Assembly (NCBI GenBank): GCA_030147325.1
Contig: JASLAA010000151.1
Coordinates: 1 to 18,220 of the forward strand
Reading direction: 5' to 3'
Origin: Arthrobacter sp.
Lineage (GTDB): Bacteria; Actinomycetota; Actinomycetes; Actinomycetales; Micrococcaceae
DNA: 18,220 nucleotides
A model generated the notes under the pieces. That model had not been told where the DNA came from, ran no database searches, and saw only the letters and a list, made by a program, of their open reading frames with translations. Shown here in pieces: positions 7,135 to 14,262 of the stretch (its first letter is position 1; each line of letters begins with the position of its first letter). The position numbers and the translations under genes were made by a program.

Positions 7135-7923
7135 CTACTCCTTCTCCCTGGTCCTCGTCGGATGGTCCTGGTGCGAGCCGTGGGTGAGCTGGCGGGTGAG
7201 GGTGTCGATCTGCAGGCTCACGCTTTTCAGCTGGTCCTGCATCGCGGAATCGGACGCCGACGATCTCTTGTCCTCCGCTTCCCGCGCGTCCGCCACGTTC
7301 TCGACCAGCCAGGACGCGAACGCCGCGGTCACGGCGCTGAGCACACCGATACCGCCGATCATCAGTCCGGCCGCCACCAGCCGTCCGGTGCCGGTGACGG
7401 GGTAGTAGTCGCCGTACCCCACGGAGGTGACGGTCGTCAGCGCCCACCACAGGGCGTCAGGGAGCGTGAGGATGGTCGCTCCGGGTGCATCCTGCTCGAC
7501 GTCGAGCACCGCGAGCGCTCCGGCGTAACCGAGTACCGTCATCGCCGCGACGACGTAGAGGACGATGTGCCCGCGCAAGGCGTCGCCGCCGGATCTGTTG
7601 AGGATGCGCAGGAGCGGGATGAGCCGCAGCAGCCGCAGGGGTCGCAGCATGGGCAGGAGCAGGATGACGAGTTCATGCAGGTGCCGGAGGAACCATCGTC
7701 CGCGCGCCGGTGCGAGGATGAGGGACGCCAGGTAGTCGACCAGGAACAGGGCCCAGACTCCCCAGATGATGCCCTCGAGGATCCGCGCGGGAGCAGGACC
7801 AGGGTCAGCGGTGACCTGGACCGAGTACGCGCCGAGGTAGACCAGCGCGGCCACGATCAGCGGGATCTCCGAGCGCCGTCGCCACGCGGCCTGCCGCGAT
7901 GCGCGGTTCCGATCAGTCTCCAC
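7135..7923 (-). CDS. Six-TM voltage-gated-type potassium channel
   Basis: A 262-residue K+ channel subunit of the plasma membrane, expected to work as a tetramer. S1 is at about 18-36, S2 about 50-70, S3 about 81-92, and an S4-like helix RPLRLLRLIPLLRILNR (94-110) has arginines at 94, 97, 100, 106 and 110. S5 is about 118-140, the pore helix LPDALWWALTTV (154-165), the selectivity filter TSVGYGD (166-172) and S6 about 180-210. The tail has a short heptad-like stretch, AMQDQLKSVSLQIDTLTRQL (227-246), that may help tetramer assembly; there is no RCK or cyclic-nucleotide domain. Gating by voltage is inferred from the S4 charges only. GTG at 7923 starts the charged N-terminus METDRNR; no good ribosome site is visible. 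The mannosyltransferase starts 98 bp after its stop, so shared transcription is possible but unproven. Confidence 0.95.
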   Translation of the reverse strand: METDRNRASRQAAWRRRSEIPLIVAALVYLGAYSVQVTADPGPAPARILEGIIWGVWALFLVDYLASLILAPARGRWFLRHLHELVILLLPMLRPLRLLRLIPLLRILNRSGGDALRGHIVLYVVAAMTVLGYAGALAVLDVEQDAPGATILTLPDALWWALTTVTSVGYGDYYPVTGTGRLVAAGLMIGGIGVLSAVTAAFASWLVENVADAREAEDKRSSASDSAMQDQLKSVSLQIDTLTRQLTHGSHQDHPTRTREKE

Positions 7924-8073
7924 GGTTGCTCACGCGTTGCCACGACTCCTCATCTGGGATGCTCCTCGCCAGGACGCCGGCTTCAAGCCCGCGGCCGGAG
8001 TCCCCAGCCTACGTAGGAGCGCGGCAGCCCGCAGCCCGTCTTCGCCTTCGGTGGTCGCAGTCGGGCTCCGCCG

Positions 8074-8709
8074 TCAGTATGCGCGGTAGAGCTCCCCGAC
8101 CGGCACGTCGTCGAGGAGCCGGTTGGCCGGCCCCGGCAGGGGGCAGGCCCAGGCTTCGTCGTAGGCGCAGGACGGGTTGTAGGAGAAGTTGAGGTCGACG
8201 ACGAGGCTGCCCGGTGTGCGCCCCTCACCGAGATGTGCCCCTTTCACCGTGTCCAGCACGTACCGGCCGCCTCCGTAGGTGCCGCCGGTCCTGCCCGCCG
8301 TGCCGTCGCGCAGCGGCAGGAAGAGGCCCCCGCCGTAGCTGGCGAGTTTCCACAGGGCAAGGGTCCCGAGGCCCGGGAGCAGGAGCGTACCGAGCCGGTG
8401 GAACGGCACGACGCCGTCCGTGCCGGTCGCGACCTCCATCACCTCGCCTGCGCCGTCGTCGTCGAGGAGGGCCTCGAAACGGAACGCCGGATCGTACGGT
8501 GCCACCAGCAACCCGTCGAACCCTGCCCTGGCAGCGGGGTGCAGGGCCGATGCCGGGTGCTCGCGGAACAGCTCGTTGCGTCCCTGCTGCCACAGGGCAT
8601 GCGCGTCCTCCGGGGAGTCCGTCGCGGCGCATGTCCTGACGTCCTCGTAGAGGCCGAAGACGCGCCGGCGCCAGTCTGCCGTGGCCAGTGCGTCGGTGAG
8701 GGCCGTCAT
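8074..8709 (-). CDS. DUF1684-domain protein
   Basis: A 211-residue cytosolic protein of the DUF1684 family, function unknown. Recognisable blocks are LWQQGRNELFREHPASAL (39-56), the PYDP (71-74) that precedes the beta-rich core, ASYGGGLFLPLRDGTAG (123-139), TYGGGRYVLDTVKGAHLG (144-161) and LVVDLNFSYNPSCAYDEAWACPLP (169-192; quoted in part as NFSYNPSCAYD). The conserved Cys, Asp and Asn in this last block look like a binding site, but no reaction is established. ATG at 8709 has no ribosome site; instead TAGCCT ends exactly 6 nt upstream, which suggests a leaderless transcript. It diverges from the TauE/SafE gene across 69 bp. The 150-bp gap after its stop (7924-8073) holds only a 10-bp palindrome CCTACGTAGG and nothing I can assign. 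Confidence 0.9.
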   Translation of the reverse strand: MTALTDALATADWRRRVFGLYEDVRTCAATDSPEDAHALWQQGRNELFREHPASALHPAARAGFDGLLVAPYDPAFRFEALLDDDGAGEVMEVATGTDGVVPFHRLGTLLLPGLGTLALWKLASYGGGLFLPLRDGTAGRTGGTYGGGRYVLDTVKGAHLGEGRTPGSLVVDLNFSYNPSCAYDEAWACPLPGPANRLLDDVPVGELYRAY

Positions 8710-8715
8710 GGTCTC

Positions 8716-8721
8716 AGGCTA
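8716..8721 (-). promoter_or_regulatory. Candidate leaderless -10 box (TAGCCT) for DUF1684 gene
   Basis: TAGCCT fits the actinobacterial TANNNT -10 pattern and is followed by GAGACC and then ATG at 8709, so transcription would begin at or beside the start codon. A weak -35 could be CGGACC (8741-8746, 19-bp spacer), part of the palindrome GTCCGGAC shared with the opposite promoter. Confidence 0.5.
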
Positions 8722-8766
8722 CGCCGTCCCGTGCGCTCCGGGTCCGGACACATCGTTGCCCGGGCG

Positions 8767-8772
8767 TACTGT
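8767..8772 (+). promoter_or_regulatory. Candidate leaderless -10 box (TACTGT) for TauE/SafE gene
   Basis: TACTGT fits TANNNT and is followed by AGCGGG and then GTG at 8779. CGGACA (8745-8750) lies 16 bp upstream as a plausible -35. No proper ribosome site precedes the GTG, in line with a leaderless message. Confidence 0.5.
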
Positions 8773-8778
8773 AGCGGG

Positions 8779-9531
8779 GTGACTCTCGGCATCTTCTGCA
8801 TCGTCCTGGTCTCCGTCCTCGTGGGTGCCATCGCGCAGCGCATCGCGGGCCTGGGCTTCGCGCTGCTGATCGCGCCCTTCCTGGTGATCATCCTCGGTCC
8901 GCACGCCGGTGTGCTCCTGGTCAACATCTGCGGGGTGGTCTCCTCGGCGATCATCGTGGGCAGGGTCTGGAAGGACATCGACTGGAGCATGTTCAGATGG
9001 CTCGTGGTGCCGTCCCTCTTCGGTTCGGTACCCGGTTCCATCCTCGCCGTCGCCGTTCCATCGGCACCCCTCTCCGTCACCGTCGGCGCGGTGGTCCTCG
9101 TGGCACTGACCATCTCGCTGGTGCTGCAGAGGTCCGACGTCGTGGTCCGCGGCCAGGTGCCGAAGGTCGTCGCCGGCTTCACCGCGGGCGTCACCAACTC
9201 CATGGCGGGGGTCGGCGGACCCGCCGTCAGCGCCTACGCCCTGCTCTCCCGATGGCCGCAGCGGCCCTTCGCGGCAACCCTGCAGCCGTTCTTCGTCTGC
9301 ATCGGCACCGTCACCCTGGTCACGAAACTGCTCCTCGATCCGGCTCAGGCGCCGGTCCTCGCCCCGTGGATGTGGGTCGCCATCGGAGTGGCGATCATCG
9401 CTGGGATCTTCACGGGTGAGAAGCTCGCGCGGTTCGTCCGTGACGACCAGGCGCGGCTCTTCGTCGTGGTGATCGCGTTTATCGGTGCGGGACTCGCCGT
9501 CGTGAAGGGCCTCGTCGACATCGTCGGGTAG
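8779..9531 (+). CDS. TauE/SafE-family membrane transporter
   Basis: A 250-residue membrane permease of the TauE/SafE (sulfite exporter) family, which moves small anions such as sulfite or sulfonates; the substrate here is unproven. It shows the two-fold repeated layout: an N-terminal segment VLVGAIAQRIAGLGFALLIAP ending in a long hydrophobic stretch (about 5-45; key motif AGLGFAL), and a second half with FTAGVTNSMAGVGGPAVSAY, in which the GVGGP loop and its preceding Asn-Ser are typical family signatures. About eight hydrophobic helices can be traced. GTG at 8779 is chosen because the frame becomes membrane-like there, and a -10 box sits 6 nt upstream. No sulfur-metabolism gene is nearby, so context does not help. 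The DUF6350 gene follows after 59 bp on the same strand. Confidence 0.92.
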   Translation: MTLGIFCIVLVSVLVGAIAQRIAGLGFALLIAPFLVIILGPHAGVLLVNICGVVSSAIIVGRVWKDIDWSMFRWLVVPSLFGSVPGSILAVAVPSAPLSVTVGAVVLVALTISLVLQRSDVVVRGQVPKVVAGFTAGVTNSMAGVGGPAVSAYALLSRWPQRPFAATLQPFFVCIGTVTLVTKLLLDPAQAPVLAPWMWVAIGVAIIAGIFTGEKLARFVRDDQARLFVVVIAFIGAGLAVVKGLVDIVG

Positions 9532-9590
9532 CCCGTCCCGGTGACGCCCCTCCGCGTCGCTCGGACGTCCGGGCAGGTGCCGGTGGCACC

Positions 9591-10880
9591 ATGGAGGGGA
9601 TGAAACTCCCCACCAAACTCCGCGCCCTTCCCATGCCCCTGTGGCTGCAGGGAGTGTTCGAGCTCGCCCAGGCCGCCGTCATCTCGGCGCTGCTCGTCGT
9701 CCTCCCTGTCGCCGTGGTGTGGCTCACGGGCGGCTTCGCCGATCGCGGGCCGGAAGCGGCGGCACGCCTGGCGGGGCAGGCGTGGCTCGTGATGCACGGC
9801 GTGCCGCTCGTCCTGCAGTTCCCGGCGGGCACCGCCGGTCCCGAGGCCGTGGCCGGACTGCTGCACGTCGTGCCGCTCGGACTCGTCCTGGTACCGCTAC
9901 TGCTCGCCTGGCGTGCCGGACGCCGGCTCGCCCGCGCGTCCTACACGGACCAGCTGTGGCAGGCGCTTCTGGGGGCGCTGGTCACCTATGCCGCCATCGG
10001 TGCCGCTGTCGCCCACGTCTCCCGCACCGCCGACGCCTCCGCCCCGCTCGTGGCCGGCGCGCTGATTCCTCCCGTGTCCGCCGGGGTCGGACTCATCGTC
10101 GGCGCCTACCGCGAAGCAGGAGCCTGGAGCCGGCTCGTGGGCGTCGACGCCGCGGCCTGGGTGAGCCGCGCGAGCCAGCACTCCAGGTGGGCAGGATCCT
10201 ACGCCTGGTCGGTCGTGCGCTCGGGCCTCATCGCCGTGATGATCGCGACGGCCCTCTCCGCCGCCCTCCTCGCCGTCGCGATCGGCCTGAACTGGGCCGG
10301 CATCGCCGCGATCTACGAGCGTATCGACGGCGGGGTGGCCGGAGCATCGATGGTGACCCTGCTGCAGCTCGGGTTCCTGCCGAACCTCGCGATCTGGACC
10401 ATGTCCTGGACCACCGGTGCGGGGTTCGCCCTCGGCGCCGGCAGTTCCGTCACCCCGCTCGCCAGTACGGTGGGTCCGCTGCCGGCCCTGCCCATCCTCG
10501 GCGCGTTGCCCGCCGGGACCCTGGAGTACGGCTATGCAGCCCTGGCCATCCCCGTGCTCGCGGGACTGCTGGCCGGGTGGTGGTTCTTCCGCGAGGGGGA
10601 GAACCACTTCGACGAGTGGCTCGTCCTCCACAGCAGCCGGCGGTGGCTCACCGCCCCGGCATCGACGCTGGCCCTGGCCGGACTCATCGGCATCACGGCC
10701 GGGGTGGGCGGTGCCGTCATCGCCCTCGCCTCACGTGCCTCCCTCGGACTGGGCCGCTTCACCGAGCTCGGGCCCGATCCGCTGGCCGTGGGCGCGTGGC
10801 TCGCCCTCGAGGTCGCCGTCGGGGCCGTCCTCGGCCACGCCGTCGGGCCGCTGCTCGAACGCGAACCCCGCCGGCGCTGA
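9591..10880 (+). CDS. perM: DUF6350 membrane protein (PerM-type)
   Basis: A 429-residue membrane protein with many hydrophobic segments (I trace about nine or ten), typical of the DUF6350 family. The M. tuberculosis relative PerM (Rv0955) supports cell division under stress and sits directly before purN, as this gene nearly does. Family-like text includes LPMPLWLQGVFELAQAA (13-29), and a conserved QLGFLPNLAIWTMSWTTGAGF stretch around 263-283, with GAGSSVTPL after it. Two starts are possible: ATG 9591 and ATG 9600 (MKLPTKL). The latter follows GGAGGGG too closely for a normal ribosome site but has CACCAT (9587-9592) 7 nt upstream, a possible leaderless -10. An antisense gene stops 19 bp after its stop, separating it from purN. 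Unrelated to the AI-2E transporter that E. coli also calls PerM. Confidence 0.88.
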   Translation: MEGMKLPTKLRALPMPLWLQGVFELAQAAVISALLVVLPVAVVWLTGGFADRGPEAAARLAGQAWLVMHGVPLVLQFPAGTAGPEAVAGLLHVVPLGLVLVPLLLAWRAGRRLARASYTDQLWQALLGALVTYAAIGAAVAHVSRTADASAPLVAGALIPPVSAGVGLIVGAYREAGAWSRLVGVDAAAWVSRASQHSRWAGSYAWSVVRSGLIAVMIATALSAALLAVAIGLNWAGIAAIYERIDGGVAGASMVTLLQLGFLPNLAIWTMSWTTGAGFALGAGSSVTPLASTVGPLPALPILGALPAGTLEYGYAALAIPVLAGLLAGWWFFREGENHFDEWLVLHSSRRWLTAPASTLALAGLIGITAGVGGAVIALASRASLGLGRFTELGPDPLAVGAWLALEVAVGAVLGHAVGPLLEREPRRR

Positions 10881-10899
10881 ATTCTGACCCGGAGCGCGG

Positions 10900-11361
10900 T
10901 CACCGAGCGGCGGAAGCGCCCGCCCAGCTCGTGCTGCCGCGGGTCTCCAGCTGTCGCAGGCCGTCCTCGCACTCCCTCTGCGCCTGCAGGGTCAGCGCCC
11001 GGGACATGCACTCCTCGTACTTCTGGGTGACGGGCCAGAGCAGCACCGAAGCCGCCGTGCCGGCGGTCAGGAACACGGCCGCGGCAAGACCGACCGACGT
11101 GACCAGCACCACCACGCGGGGCAGTCTCGCGCCGATGGCCTTCACGAGCGCGACGACGCCCGCAGCGAGAGCGCACACTGCCAGGACGAGGCCGAGGACC
11201 TTCCACGGCAGCACCAGAGAGCTGGTGAGGATGCTCCCGAGCAGGGTCAGCATGAACAGGCGGAGCCAGAGGCGAGCGGACAGCGCTCGTGCGTCGACGG
11301 GCGCTGTCGGTCCTGCTGTCGGCCGGCGCCCCGCGTCTCCCCGGGTGTCCTGCTTGGTCAT
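10900..11361 (-). CDS. Small three-TM membrane protein, unknown function
   Basis: A 153-residue protein with a charged, Pro-containing N-terminus (1-30) and hydrophobic helices at about 32-50, 53-75 and 83-112. After the last helix comes a short tail with two cysteines (C118, C131) spaced by CMSRALTLQAQREC, then Arg/Ser-rich residues. The paired cysteines in a probably exported tail could form a disulfide. I recall similar small membrane proteins in Arthrobacter with a Cys-Ala-Thr-Cys tail, but no named family is certain. ATG at 11361 has a strong GAGGGGAGA ribosome site; an in-frame TTG at 11385 would add eight residues and has none. It lies antisense between DUF6350 and purN, breaking that usual pair, with its start only 56 bp from the purN start. 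Confidence 0.75.
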   Translation of the reverse strand: MTKQDTRGDAGRRPTAGPTAPVDARALSARLWLRLFMLTLLGSILTSSLVLPWKVLGLVLAVCALAAGVVALVKAIGARLPRVVVLVTSVGLAAAVFLTAGTAASVLLWPVTQKYEECMSRALTLQAQRECEDGLRQLETRGSTSWAGASAAR

Positions 11362-11405
11362 GGTTCTCCCCTCGGCATGGTTCAACCCTAGGCGAGGCGA
11401 GACCC

Positions 11406-11411
11406 TAAGGT
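11406..11411 (+). promoter_or_regulatory. Candidate leaderless -10 box (TAAGGT) for purN
   Basis: TAAGGT fits TANNNT and is followed by TGAGCC and the purN ATG at 11418. A possible -35 is TTCAAC (11381-11386), 19 bp upstream. No ribosome site is visible, so purN probably starts its own leaderless transcript rather than relying on read-through from the DUF6350 gene. Confidence 0.5.
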
Positions 11412-11417
11412 TGAGCC

Positions 11418-11990
11418 ATGCGCATCGTAGTCCTCGTCTCCGGCAGCGGATCGAACCTCCAGGCAGTGATCGACGCCGTCTCCGCCGGCAGCCTGCCCGT
11501 GACCATCGCCGCCGTCGGGGCGGACCGGGCGGGCACCGGGGGAGTGGGCCGGGCAGCCGCTGCCGGCATCGCGACCTTCGAGGTCGACTTCCGGCAGTAC
11601 GGCGAGCGGGCCGACTGGAACCGTGCCCTGACCGAGGCAGTGGCCTCCTACGAGCCGGACTACGTGGTGTCCTCGGGATTCATGCGCATCGTCGACCAGC
11701 ACTTCCTAGATCGCTTCCCCGACCGTTACCTCAACACCCACCCGGCGCTCCTGCCGAGTTTCCCCGGGGCCCACGGTGTCCGTGACGCCCTCGCCTACGG
11801 TGTGAAGATCACCGGCTGTACCGTCATGATCGCCGACGCCGGTGTGGACACCGGCCCCATCCTGGCCCAGGCGCCCGTCGCCGTACTGCCGGATGACACC
11901 GAGGAATCGCTGCACGAGCGCATCAAGGTCGAGGAGCGCAGGCTGTTGATCGAGACCCTCGCTGTCCTCGCGGCCGACGACGACGCCTGA
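11418..11990 (+). CDS. purN: Phosphoribosylglycinamide formyltransferase
   Basis: Third step of de novo purine synthesis: transfers the formyl group of 10-formyl-tetrahydrofolate to glycinamide ribonucleotide in the cytosol. The 190-residue length is normal. The phosphate-binding loop SGSGSNLQ is at 8-15, and the catalytic triad falls at exactly the E. coli positions: N106 and H108 in NTHPALLPSF (106-115), and D144 in the DAGVDTGPI region (140-148). SSGFMRIV (85-92) is also typical. ATG at 11418 matches the family N-terminus. In mycobacteria purN is followed by purH; here corA follows after a single base and purH is absent from the window, so the next purine step must be encoded elsewhere. 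Nothing suggests damage to the gene. Confidence 0.98.
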   Translation: MRIVVLVSGSGSNLQAVIDAVSAGSLPVTIAAVGADRAGTGGVGRAAAAGIATFEVDFRQYGERADWNRALTEAVASYEPDYVVSSGFMRIVDQHFLDRFPDRYLNTHPALLPSFPGAHGVRDALAYGVKITGCTVMIADAGVDTGPILAQAPVAVLPDDTEESLHERIKVEERRLLIETLAVLAADDDA

Positions 11991-11991
11991 G

Positions 11992-13008
11992 ATGCCTCTC
12001 GTCGCGAACGCCGTCTACGTCGGCGGGGAGAAGCGCATCGACCCCGAGACCCTCGACCAGACGTTCGAGATCATGCGCGGGAGCGGCGGGATGGGCTGGA
12101 TCGGCCTGTACCGCCCCGAGGGTGAGGAGATCAGCGCCGTCGCGGCCGAGTTCGGACTGCATCCCCTCGCTGTCGAGGACGCGACGAACGGCCACCAGCG
12201 CGCCAAGCTGGAACGCTACGAGGAGACGCTGTTCCTCGTCCTCCGCCCGGCCCGGTACCTCGACGCCGAGGAGAAGGTGGAGTTCGGTGAACTGCACATC
12301 TTCGTCGGGCAGGACTTCGTGGTGACCATCCGGCACGCCGAATCACCGGATCTCGGCATCGTGCGACGCCGGCTCGAGGCGGACCCTGCCCTGCTCGGAA
12401 CGGGGCCGCAGGCCGTCCTCTACGCCCTGCTCGACCAGGTGGTCGACGAGTACCAGCCCGTGGTGCAGGGGCTCGAGAACGACATCGACGAGATCGAGAA
12501 CGAGCTCTTCGGCGGCGCCCCCGATGTCTCCCGCAGGATCTACGAACTGCACCGCGAGGTCATCGAGTTCCAGCGGGCCACCCAGCCGCTCGAGGAGATG
12601 CTGGGCTCGCTGCTGCGTGGGTCGGAGAAGTACCGGCTGGATGCGGAGCTGAGCCGCAACCTCCGCGACGTCCAGGACCACGTCATCCGCGTCGTCGAGC
12701 GGGTCAACACCTTCCGCACGCTCCTCCAGAACGCGCTGACGGTGCACTCCACGCTCGTGGGACAGCGGCAGAACGAGGAGATGACCCGGCTGACGGAGAC
12801 CTCCCTGTCACAGGGCGAGGAGGTCAAGCGGATCTCGTCGTGGGCGGCCATCCTGTTCGCGCCCACGCTGATCGCCTCGATCTACGGCATGAACTTCGAC
12901 GTCATGCCGGAACTGCACTGGAGCCTCGGTTACCCGTTCGCGCTCGTCCTGATGATCGGGATGGGTGCCGGGCTCTACTGGGCCTTCCGGCGCAACGACT
13001 GGCTCTGA
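11992..13008 (+). CDS. corA: CorA-family magnesium/cobalt transport protein
   Basis: Pentameric Mg2+ (also Co2+, Ni2+) channel of the plasma membrane. The 338-residue protein has a large cytosolic N-terminal domain (1-about 275) with acidic, coiled helices (for example ENDIDEIENELFGG), the pore helix TM1 with WAAILFAPTLIASIYGMNF, in which the signature GMN is at 299-301, a short external loop with MPELHW, TM2 (about 315-332) and a basic C-terminus RRNDWL. All expected parts are present. The ATG begins one base after the purN TGA and no ribosome site precedes it, so translation is probably coupled to purN and the two are cotranscribed. That tie to a purine gene is unusual. It converges with the AI-2E-family gene, stops 60 bp apart, with no clear terminator in between. 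Confidence 0.97.
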   Translation: MPLVANAVYVGGEKRIDPETLDQTFEIMRGSGGMGWIGLYRPEGEEISAVAAEFGLHPLAVEDATNGHQRAKLERYEETLFLVLRPARYLDAEEKVEFGELHIFVGQDFVVTIRHAESPDLGIVRRRLEADPALLGTGPQAVLYALLDQVVDEYQPVVQGLENDIDEIENELFGGAPDVSRRIYELHREVIEFQRATQPLEEMLGSLLRGSEKYRLDAELSRNLRDVQDHVIRVVERVNTFRTLLQNALTVHSTLVGQRQNEEMTRLTETSLSQGEEVKRISSWAAILFAPTLIASIYGMNFDVMPELHWSLGYPFALVLMIGMGAGLYWAFRRNDWL

Positions 13009-13068
13009 CCCCGGTCCGGGTGGCGCTCGGCGGCTGCGCTGATGCGGTCGACCTGCGAGTCCCGGGCG

Positions 13069-14262
13069 TCAGGCGTCACGGGCCTCGGTCTCGGACCTGA
13101 TCAGGTCCTCGCCGGCGTCGGTATGGGCCACCGCGGCGGGTTCCAGCATCTGTTCCCTCGCGTACTGGAAGGCGACGATGGCGACGGCGATCACCGGTGT
13201 CGCAAGGAACGCCCCGATGATGCCGAAGAGTGATCCGCCCGCTGTCACACCGGTGAGGACCACGGCAGGGTGGAGCTTGAGCGACTTCCCGACGAGGACA
13301 GGCTGCAGGACGTTGCTCTCGAGTTGCTGGACGAGCAGCACGATCCCCAGCACGATCAGGGCCGTGACCCAGCCGTCTGACAGGAGCGCCACGAGGGTGG
13401 CGAGGAATCCCGTTGCCACGGCGCCGATGACCGGCAGGAACCCCGCGAAGAAGATGAGCACCGCCAGCGGCAGGGCGAGGGGCACGCCGAGGATCCAGAG
13501 GCCCACGCCGATGAACACCGCGTCCACGAGGGCCACCGCCGCCTGCGAGGACACATAGGAGGACAGGGTCCTCCAGCTCCTCGAGGACACCTCCGCGACG
13601 TGCACGAAGGCCGTCCCGGTCGTCCAGCGCAGCAGCCACCGGGAGAACCCGTCGCCGTCCTTCAGGCAGAAGAAGGTCAGAACCAGTGCCAGGACGACCG
13701 TGATGGTGAGCGAGCCGACCGTGCCGAGGCCGGAGAAGACCTGGGAGAGGATCGCCCCGGCATGCGTCTGCAGCCAGTTGAGCGCCGAGGTGATGAGCTC
13801 GTCGACGTCGGGCACGGCGAAGGGCAGGGTCTCGGCGAACTCGCCGAGCTTCCGTACGTTGTCGACGGCCTGGCTGGACAGTTCGCGCACACCGTCGACG
13901 GACAGGGCGGCGGCGGCCCATCCCACTCCGATCACCGCTGCGAGCAGACCCAGGACGGCTGCGGCTGCCGCTGCCGCCCTCGGCAGGACGGTCCGCAGGA
14001 GCCTGTTGATGGGCCAGAGGATCGAGGCCACGAGGAGGGCGAGGATCAGTGGGAGGACGATCACCCACAGCGCGGACAGCAGGTAGTACAGGCCGATGAG
14101 CACGACGGCGATGACGAGCACCCGCCACAGGATGGCGGTCGTCGCGGTGAGCCCCGAGAGCAGGGCTCCGGCGCGGATGCGGTCCAGCAGCGCACGCGTG
14201 GAGGTTGCTCCACCGTCCTCGCGAATCTGTGTGCTGGTCGCGGCATCGTGCTCTTCGCTCAT
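13069..14262 (-). CDS. AI-2E-family transporter
   Basis: A 397-residue membrane protein of the AI-2E transporter family (formerly UPF0118). Family members include autoinducer exporters but also Na+/H+ antiporter-like and other transporters, so signalling should not be assumed. After a polar N-terminus (1-42) come hydrophobic helices at about 45-62, 64-83 and 99-121, an amphipathic extracytoplasmic region (about 122-175) and at least four further helices. Typical text includes LPLILALLVASILWPINRLL (70-89), FFCLKDGDGF, FAGFLPVIGAVATG, QQLESNVLQPVLVGKSLKLHP (shown in part: ESNVLQP) and the GIIGAFLATPV loop. ATG at 14262 has a strong AGGAGGG ribosome site 8 nt upstream and overlaps the stop of the DUF368 gene as ATGA, so the two are translationally coupled. 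Confidence 0.94.
   Translation of the reverse strand: MSEEHDAATSTQIREDGGATSTRALLDRIRAGALLSGLTATTAILWRVLVIAVVLIGLYYLLSALWVIVLPLILALLVASILWPINRLLRTVLPRAAAAAAAVLGLLAAVIGVGWAAAALSVDGVRELSSQAVDNVRKLGEFAETLPFAVPDVDELITSALNWLQTHAGAILSQVFSGLGTVGSLTITVVLALVLTFFCLKDGDGFSRWLLRWTTGTAFVHVAEVSSRSWRTLSSYVSSQAAVALVDAVFIGVGLWILGVPLALPLAVLIFFAGFLPVIGAVATGFLATLVALLSDGWVTALIVLGIVLLVQQLESNVLQPVLVGKSLKLHPAVVLTGVTAGGSLFGIIGAFLATPVIAVAIVAFQYAREQMLEPAAVAHTDAGEDLIRSETEARDA

Noticed and set aside
8233..8778. Upstream extension of the TauE/SafE frame
   Set aside because: The frame is open but antisense to DUF1684 and not membrane-like; family similarity begins at GTG 8779.
13009..13068. CCCCGGTCCGGG as a terminator between corA and the AI-2E gene
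   Set aside because: The stem would need a one-base loop or drop to three pairs, so it is not a credible hairpin.
13069..14262. Quorum-sensing role for the AI-2E-family gene
   Set aside because: The family name covers transporters with other substrates, and no luxS or signal-uptake gene is in the window.
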